From the NCBI GenBank assembly GCA_947034885.2, contig OX344751.2:39771082-39835081 (forward strand): a DNA stretch of 64,000 nt, given 5' to 3'. The position numbers and the translations under genes are program-made. Within the stretch, counting starts at the first letter, position 1. Every line of letters starts with the position of its first letter. The notes beneath the pieces were generated by a model. That model saw only the letters and a program-made list of their open reading frames with translations, had not been told where the DNA came from and made no database searches. This document shows positions 60,464 through 64,000 of this stretch, one piece after another. This DNA is from Thuidium tamariscinum (taxonomy: Eukaryota; Streptophyta; Bryopsida; Hypnales; Thuidiaceae).

Positions 60464-61220
60464 GGGTCGTTGCAAGAAAGACCTACCAAATTGAGTAGCG
60501 TTTTGCATTGTACTCATTTTTTTTCTTTAGGAGTATTGTATAATCAATTTTCAAAAAAGTGAAAAATATGTTTGATGTATATCCCTTTAAGGAGAAGGTA
60601 CCCTAGGAAGAAAATGGGTAGAAAAATTCTTCAAGTACGGGAACTAGAAAAGTGTTGAATTTCATGAAAATTGTAAGTTTCACTGTAGTTTCAAATTTAA
60701 ATTTGTAAAAAAATAGAGAAAGTAGTTTTTCTTAAAACTAGAAATTGTCCATTTGGGAAGACTTTATGGTGAAGACATTTCACCAAAATAATGATATGAA
60801 AACCATCTTGATTGTTCAAAAATGCACACGTAAGGGAGGCCTATTAGTACACATGTAGAATTGTAGAGGAAAGAGAATAATGATTTTTCAAATTTACTTT
60901 AGTAGAAACATGCATTGATTGCTAGTGTAGGAATACACCCTAGAAATCTTAGCTCTCAATCATTAATTTTAACTACTCCTCAATACTAAAAACCCCTAAA
61001 TTGCAAAGTGTGACAAATTAACTAAATTTAAATTTAAATATAAAATAGTTTTTGAAAATTTATGAAAAATGAGGGTTCTGATTAATATCAAGTTAGCCAT
61101 CTTCAATAAAAATTTCGAGTTCAAAGAATCAATGCTTCAAAAGTTATAGCACATGACAAATCCGTCATTCAAAGTGTGACGCCAAATTATAGTACAAGTC
61201 TTAATTTCTTGCATTCACCC
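60464..61220 (-). mobile_element. TIR element of the GCAAGAAACACTT family, copy 4
   Basis: Left GGGTCGTTGCAAGAAAGACC; right, on the complement, GGGTGAATGCAAGAAATTAA. The interior resembles the 7.1 kb copy (AAAACCCCTAAATTGCAAAG, and a TTCAAGTACGGGAACTAG block). Non-coding. Confidence 0.7.
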
Positions 61221-62107
61221 TATGAAAGTAATTAGTCTATGATTGGAATTGAAAGAATATAGACAATTTTTTTCTCTTAAAATGGACATTGAATAGGAAG
61301 AGAGTCTACTACGTTGCGAGTTTGTGCAACATCTTTTCATATAGCCTTTTCAATACTATAGCAACAGTTTTGCTATCTAAGATTCAATGCAAAGAATTGC
61401 TAGTAGTTTTCAAATTCTGATGTTTGCTTTTGCAATATAATGCAAGTCTTTTAAGTATTATTTACTTTTTGAATGTAGAAAAAAAATAGGGTGCCCCAAA
61501 TTAGGTCCTTTAAGATTTTATAAGAAAAACTAGGGTATAGAAAAATATGCACTAATAGATTTCTATCAACTAATAGGGTGTGGGAAAAAATTAGGAGGAG
61601 ATAAATACCCCCTTATTAAATAACTTGTTATTGCACATGGTTTTGAATTGTAAAGGGGAGTTTATCCCCCGAGGTTGACAGGCTTCACATCACTTTTGCA
61701 ATTTTAACACCCTCATGATCAAACATTGTAATCTTCTAATGTCTAATGTATAAGTGATATTGTCATGTTTTTTTTTTCTCTAAATGATCTCTAATTTGTT
61801 TAGTTTGAATTTATATGGTTATATATTTTTTTAAATTCAATAAAGCTCATCATAGATTCATAGAGTTGACATTCTGTTTACTTTAGAGCAAATTTCTAAA
61901 AGCTCAAAAAAGGCCTTAGACATTTAGGGGTTGATATCATGTACCTTACAACATGCTTTCAGCAATACAACATTAAATAAAAATAAAGCCAAGATCCACT
62001 CACTTTCAAAAGTGACCCTTTTCACTCCATTACGTATGAGTAGAGAGGGCACAAATAGGAACTTTTCCTTCAATCACATTAAATGTAAAAGTGTACCCCC
62101 TTGGTTT
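61221..62107. other. AT-rich intergenic DNA with a dispersed repeat
   Basis: ~61695-61935 is similar to ~4770-4990 (TTTTAACACCCTCATG-TCAA, TAAGTGATATTGT, TTTAGAGCAAAT). No gene. Confidence 0.5.
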
Positions 62108-62117
62108 CTATAAAAAC
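62108..62117 (+). promoter_or_regulatory. Candidate TATA box of the F-box gene
   Basis: TATAAAA at 62109-62115 lies where AT-rich intergenic DNA gives way to more mixed, leader-like sequence, on the strand of the F-box gene. A start near 62140 would give a leader of about 730 bases. Confidence 0.45.
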
Positions 62118-62734
62118 AAACTCCTGCATCGAGGACCTTCTTCAGTTTACCAAGGGTCTAACTTACTGAAAGCTCGCTGGGTTAGTTAGTTGCAGATATA
62201 GTTAAGCTTAGCTCTTTGACTTCCGTTAACTTGTCTTAAATCACAGCGTTTGCCAATATTACCTGCAGGTTGCTTTATCAACCTTGGAACCAGGAGCCTG
62301 GTCCTACGAACGACGAGCTCGGGCTGCATGCGCTTCTGTCGAACGTGAATTAATGCCTTTTGGAGGCCGAACTTTTATTAGGTCTAGCTGCTGTACTGTA
62401 ATATATATACTGTTCATGTATATCAGTAGAAGTTCTCGATCCAATCATGAACCTGGTCGTTTGCGAGACGGTCTTCAATCTTCTTATTAGCTTCAGTTTC
62501 TGTATCACATGATTTTTCGCTCTGTTGTTGATGTGTATTTCTTAGCATGCATGCGAATATGAATTCCAGTAGTTAATTGTTGCTGTGTCAATTCAGACCT
62601 GCAGTTGGCCGTGGATCCCAGTCTGCGGGAGGATGTTTTCGCTTTCTAGGTCAGCGACAACGTGACCTTCAGTTTCTTTAGGGTTTATCATTCACATCGG
62701 CTGAGAGCCATACAGCAGAAGGGGTCACCCCAAG

Positions 62735-62837
62735 ATGTCGACAATTCAAGGAACATAACAAAAACGCAAATGTAGGGACAAACATGGCAGCTGGGCCACC
62801 GACATAGTCTCGGAATACTTCGATGGCGATCATGTAG
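62735..62837 (+). promoter_or_regulatory. Three short upstream open frames in the F-box leader
   Basis: ATG...TAA at 62735-62758, ATG...TAG at 62784-62807 and ATG...TAG at 62823-62837 (7, 7 and 4 sense codons) lie before the main ATG at 62873. If the leader is unspliced here, they would be expected to lower translation of the F-box protein. Confidence 0.5.
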
Positions 62838-62872
62838 AACCTTCAAAATTGGAATTACGAAGCTCACGCGAC

Positions 62873-63976
62873 ATGCCTGTCTCAGGCAAGATCATTTCCG
62901 AGGATCCGAACATGCTCAATCCTGTTCTTTGGAGAACTCTTCCCAAGGAGTTGCTGCTTCTGGTTTTTGCACGCCTGCCAGTGCCTGATATCACCCGGCT
63001 GCGCAGTCTCTCGAAGGAATGGTACAAAGACATGGCTACTGTAAATTCGGAAATTAACCAAGCCTGTGACGAAAGTAGTCCCATAATGATTGCAAGTTTA
63101 TCATGGTCAGGCCATGCACAGTATGATCATTTTAGTAGAATATTTAATCCAGGATTTCATGTTGCAATCCTCACACAGAGATCACATTCATCCTCCGGTT
63201 TGCGTTTGGGAGATCCCAATCCTCATAAACATCGATGGGATCATATGGGTGCACGCCACGGTGGATTGGCGTGTTTTGTCTCCACTTGGAAACCCAGTAA
63301 AGCCAACCCCCTGTGCATTGTTGTGGTGAATCTCCTGACACGAGTTCAGCATAAACTCCCACCTCTCCAGTATGTTTACTCCACCCCACCCAAAATGATG
63401 CACATCGAAGTCGACTCTAAAACCAAGTGTTACAGGGTGGTGGTGGTTGGGAAACACGTGGAAGGCCGTCTGACTGTAGAGATGTATGATTCCGGTGTAA
63501 GGCAATGGACCAAAGCAACAACGGCACTTGGTTTCATTGTTGGTATTGCACACGAATGGGGGTATATAGGTAATGGCTATGACGGGACTTTCGAAAACAC
63601 AAGCAGAATTTGGAGTGTTTGTGACCTTGCTAAAGATGAACTAAAGCGTTGTGATGAAAAGGGTCCTTCCAAAGGAGCATCAGTGAGGAGGTATGCGGTT
63701 CAGAAGGACTGCATGTTTGTGCTGCACAAGAACGCATCCAAGGGTGAAAATTTACCAGTGGGAGGTTATTGCATCACCAAGTATCGGTTGCAAAGTAGTT
63801 TGATGGATTGGGTTCAGGAGAGGTCCTACTTGTGTCCTCCTATTGAAGTCCTTTTGGAGAGGGAGTGTTGCTTGATGACCCTCTTTGTATGTGAAGGCTT
63901 TTTGTTGTGGGTTCAACCGTATTGTTTAGTTTGTGAGCGCCCTTCTTGGCTTTTAGACTTATCTACGGAAGAGTGA
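62873..63976 (+). CDS. F-box protein, 367 residues
   Basis: Probable substrate adaptor of an SCF ubiquitin ligase. The F-box is at residues ~16-55 (VLWRTLPKELLLLVFARLPV, then DITRLRSLSKEWY), the usual LPxELLxxIxxRLP and LxxVSKxW pattern. The rest (~90-367) resembles the kelch/galactose-oxidase-like C-terminal half of plant F-box proteins (VVNLLTRVQHKLPPL; YRVVVVGKHVEG; TVEMYDSGVRQWT), with no clear kelch GG motifs. The first in-frame ATG is used; the open frame extends upstream to 62759 without an ATG, so an additional 5' exon is possible. No intron is evident in the coding part. Three short upstream frames precede it. Target unknown. Confidence 0.8.
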   Translation: MPVSGKIISEDPNMLNPVLWRTLPKELLLLVFARLPVPDITRLRSLSKEWYKDMATVNSEINQACDESSPIMIASLSWSGHAQYDHFSRIFNPGFHVAILTQRSHSSSGLRLGDPNPHKHRWDHMGARHGGLACFVSTWKPSKANPLCIVVVNLLTRVQHKLPPLQYVYSTPPKMMHIEVDSKTKCYRVVVVGKHVEGRLTVEMYDSGVRQWTKATTALGFIVGIAHEWGYIGNGYDGTFENTSRIWSVCDLAKDELKRCDEKGPSKGASVRRYAVQKDCMFVLHKNASKGENLPVGGYCITKYRLQSSLMDWVQERSYLCPPIEVLLERECCLMTLFVCEGFLLWVQPYCLVCERPSWLLDLSTEE

Positions 63977-64000
63977 AGTAGTCTGCCGAACTCCTTCAGC

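Noticed and set aside
1..64000. CRISPR arrays, bacterial operons, rRNA or tRNA genes
   Set aside because: No regular repeat-spacer structure, Shine-Dalgarno-linked gene clusters or recognisable tRNA/rRNA sequence was seen; the introns show it is eukaryotic nuclear DNA.

Overview
This is a 64 kb piece of a land-plant nuclear chromosome. Six protein-coding genes lie in AT-rich DNA filled with small non-autonomous transposable elements. The plant assignment rests on spliceosomal introns, AAACCCTA-type motifs, CACTA-type MITEs, a plant makorin, a G-type lectin S-receptor-like kinase and a plant F-box protein. Exons are clearly richer in G+C than the flanks. I suspect a non-seed plant (bryophyte or lycophyte), because no protein looks angiosperm-specific and one intronless gene looks fungal-like, but the sequence alone does not settle this.

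Layout. 0-3.7 kb (minus): a complete nine-exon gene for PIGA, the catalytic subunit of the GPI-GlcNAc transferase. 3.7-13.3 kb: gene-free, AT-rich, with MITEs. 13.3-16.7 kb (minus): a complete six-exon makorin RING/CCCH ubiquitin ligase. 17-20.3 kb: AT-rich, no gene. 20.3-21.4 kb (plus): a two-exon gene for a 154-residue hydrophilic protein I do not recognise. 21.8-22.8 kb: a TIR element with a TTA target duplication. 24.8-25.8 kb (plus): an intronless gene for a polytopic membrane protein. 26-44.5 kb: transposon relics and a satellite array. 44.9-50.6 kb (minus): a complete six-exon lectin receptor kinase, with two decayed copies of its last codons downstream. 51-62 kb: more repeats. 62.9-64 kb (plus): an F-box gene.

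I reassembled the split genes by following reading frame, GT/AG sites (one GC donor) and family conservation across introns. Rebuilt lengths are 445 (PIGA), 358 (makorin) and 822 (receptor kinase) residues, with every exon junction in phase. The genes do not form a pathway or operon. They are ordinary, independently transcribed plant genes.

The most unusual content is: (1) a family of ~0.9 kb elements with CCCCTAAAGG-type termini, each flanked by TTAA, the piggyBac signature, one of them sitting in a repeat whose uninterrupted copy is also in the window; (2) the intronless, fungal-like membrane protein gene; (3) repeated local tandem duplication at the 5' ends or first introns of three genes, which in the makorin gene makes decoy copies of exon 1 with its splice donor; and (4) relict kinase tails pointing to a former kinase-gene array.
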